Source: Lotus japonicus (Eukaryota > Streptophyta > Magnoliopsida > Fabales > Fabaceae). From it: 64,000 nt of DNA. The translations under genes were made by a program, and so were the position numbers. Below the pieces are notes generated by a model. That model was not told the DNA's origin and did no database searches. It saw nothing but the letters and a program-made list of their open reading frames with translations. Location: NCBI RefSeq assembly GCF_012489685.1, contig NC_080041.1, positions 96,223,090 through 96,287,089 on the forward strand. Direction: 5' to 3'. This document shows, one piece after another, positions 63,617-64,000 of the stretch (positions are counted from its first letter, which is position 1; the number at the start of each line of letters is the position of its first letter).

Positions 63617-64000
63617 GGGCTTAATTACAACTTTGGTCCCCGACGTTTACCAATGCCACGATTTTGGTCCCCCACCTAATTTAATTATATGGATGGTCCC
63701 CGATGTTGTAGGCTGCGTGCAACGTTAGTCCTACCGTTTATTTCTTAATGGAGGAGGCTTACGTGGACGTCTAGTTGGAGAGAAAAATGAGATCTGAGGA
63801 GAGAGGTGAGCACGTGAGTATCACGTGAACCTTATATGAACCCATTATACCCAAATCTGAAACCCTAGGGATCTAAATCGCGTTACCTACTTCGTTCCAG
63901 GGAGGTTAGGAGTTTGGGTATAATGGGTTCAGATAAGGGTCACGTGATACTCACGTGCTTCCCTCTCTCCTCATACCTCATTTCTCTCTCCAACTGGACG
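63617..64000. mobile_element. MULE-type element, left part only (runs off the window)
   Basis: GGGCTTAATTACAACTTTGG at 63617 is a MULE-style terminus like those at 5000 and 52908. About 63780-63860 is inverted against about 63920-64000: CACGTGAGTATCACGTGAAC and AACCCATTATACCCAAA are mirrored by TTTGGGTATAATGGGTT and CACGTGATACTCACGTG. So this is a foldback element whose right arm continues past the window. Target duplication cannot be checked. Confidence 0.7.

Overview
This is plant nuclear DNA, about 64 kb, AT-rich and gene-sparse. It has GT-AG spliced genes, 5'UTR introns and dense remains of transposons. Helitron, Mutator-like (MULE), hAT, PIF/Harbinger, Stowaway, SINE, LINE and Ty3/gypsy debris are all present. 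The protein sequences and several repeat ends (for example MULE ends beginning GGCTTAATTGCACTTTTGG) look most like a papilionoid legume. That is recognition from memory, and I cannot name the species.

Layout, left to right. 0.5-2.3 kb: a decayed F-box/LRR/FBD pseudogene. 2.8-4.4 kb: a Helitron. 5.0-5.6 kb: a foldback MULE. 6.1-13.5 kb (+): a coiled-coil gene of unrecognised name, whose middle is a run of short phase-0 exons, almost all exactly 63 nt, made by tandem exon duplication; this is the most striking feature of the window. 14.3-17.6 kb (-): an LRR receptor-like kinase with pseudokinase features. 19-20 kb: MULE and LINE debris. 21.8-25.3 kb (-): a basic Ser/Pro-rich protein gene. 26.6-34 kb: a repeat graveyard holding LINEs, SINEs, MITEs and a hAT relic, with readable nesting. 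34.6-39.5 kb (+): 4-hydroxybenzoate polyprenyltransferase (ubiquinone pathway). 41.5-44.7 kb (-): a BTB/NPH3 protein. 47.3-51.5 kb (+): a plastid GNAT acetyltransferase of the SNAT1/NSI type. 52-54.6 kb: a Ty3/gypsy fragment and a MULE. 55.4-56.1 kb (+): an intronless membrane-anchored methyltransferase-like gene. 56.9-64 kb: two related MULEs (one with a small basic ORF), a second copy of the Helitron family with a MULE and a SINE nested inside it, a PIF/Harbinger-like element, a GGT-rich low-complexity tract and the start of another MULE-like element cut by the window end.

The genes are ordinary, separately transcribed plant genes and show no operon-like or pathway clustering. Exon borders were placed by hand from splice signals and reading-frame continuity. 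For the five intact spliced genes other than the coiled-coil gene, the exons join in frame from ATG to stop. The coiled-coil gene also joins, but needs one GC-AG intron or the skipping of one small exon.
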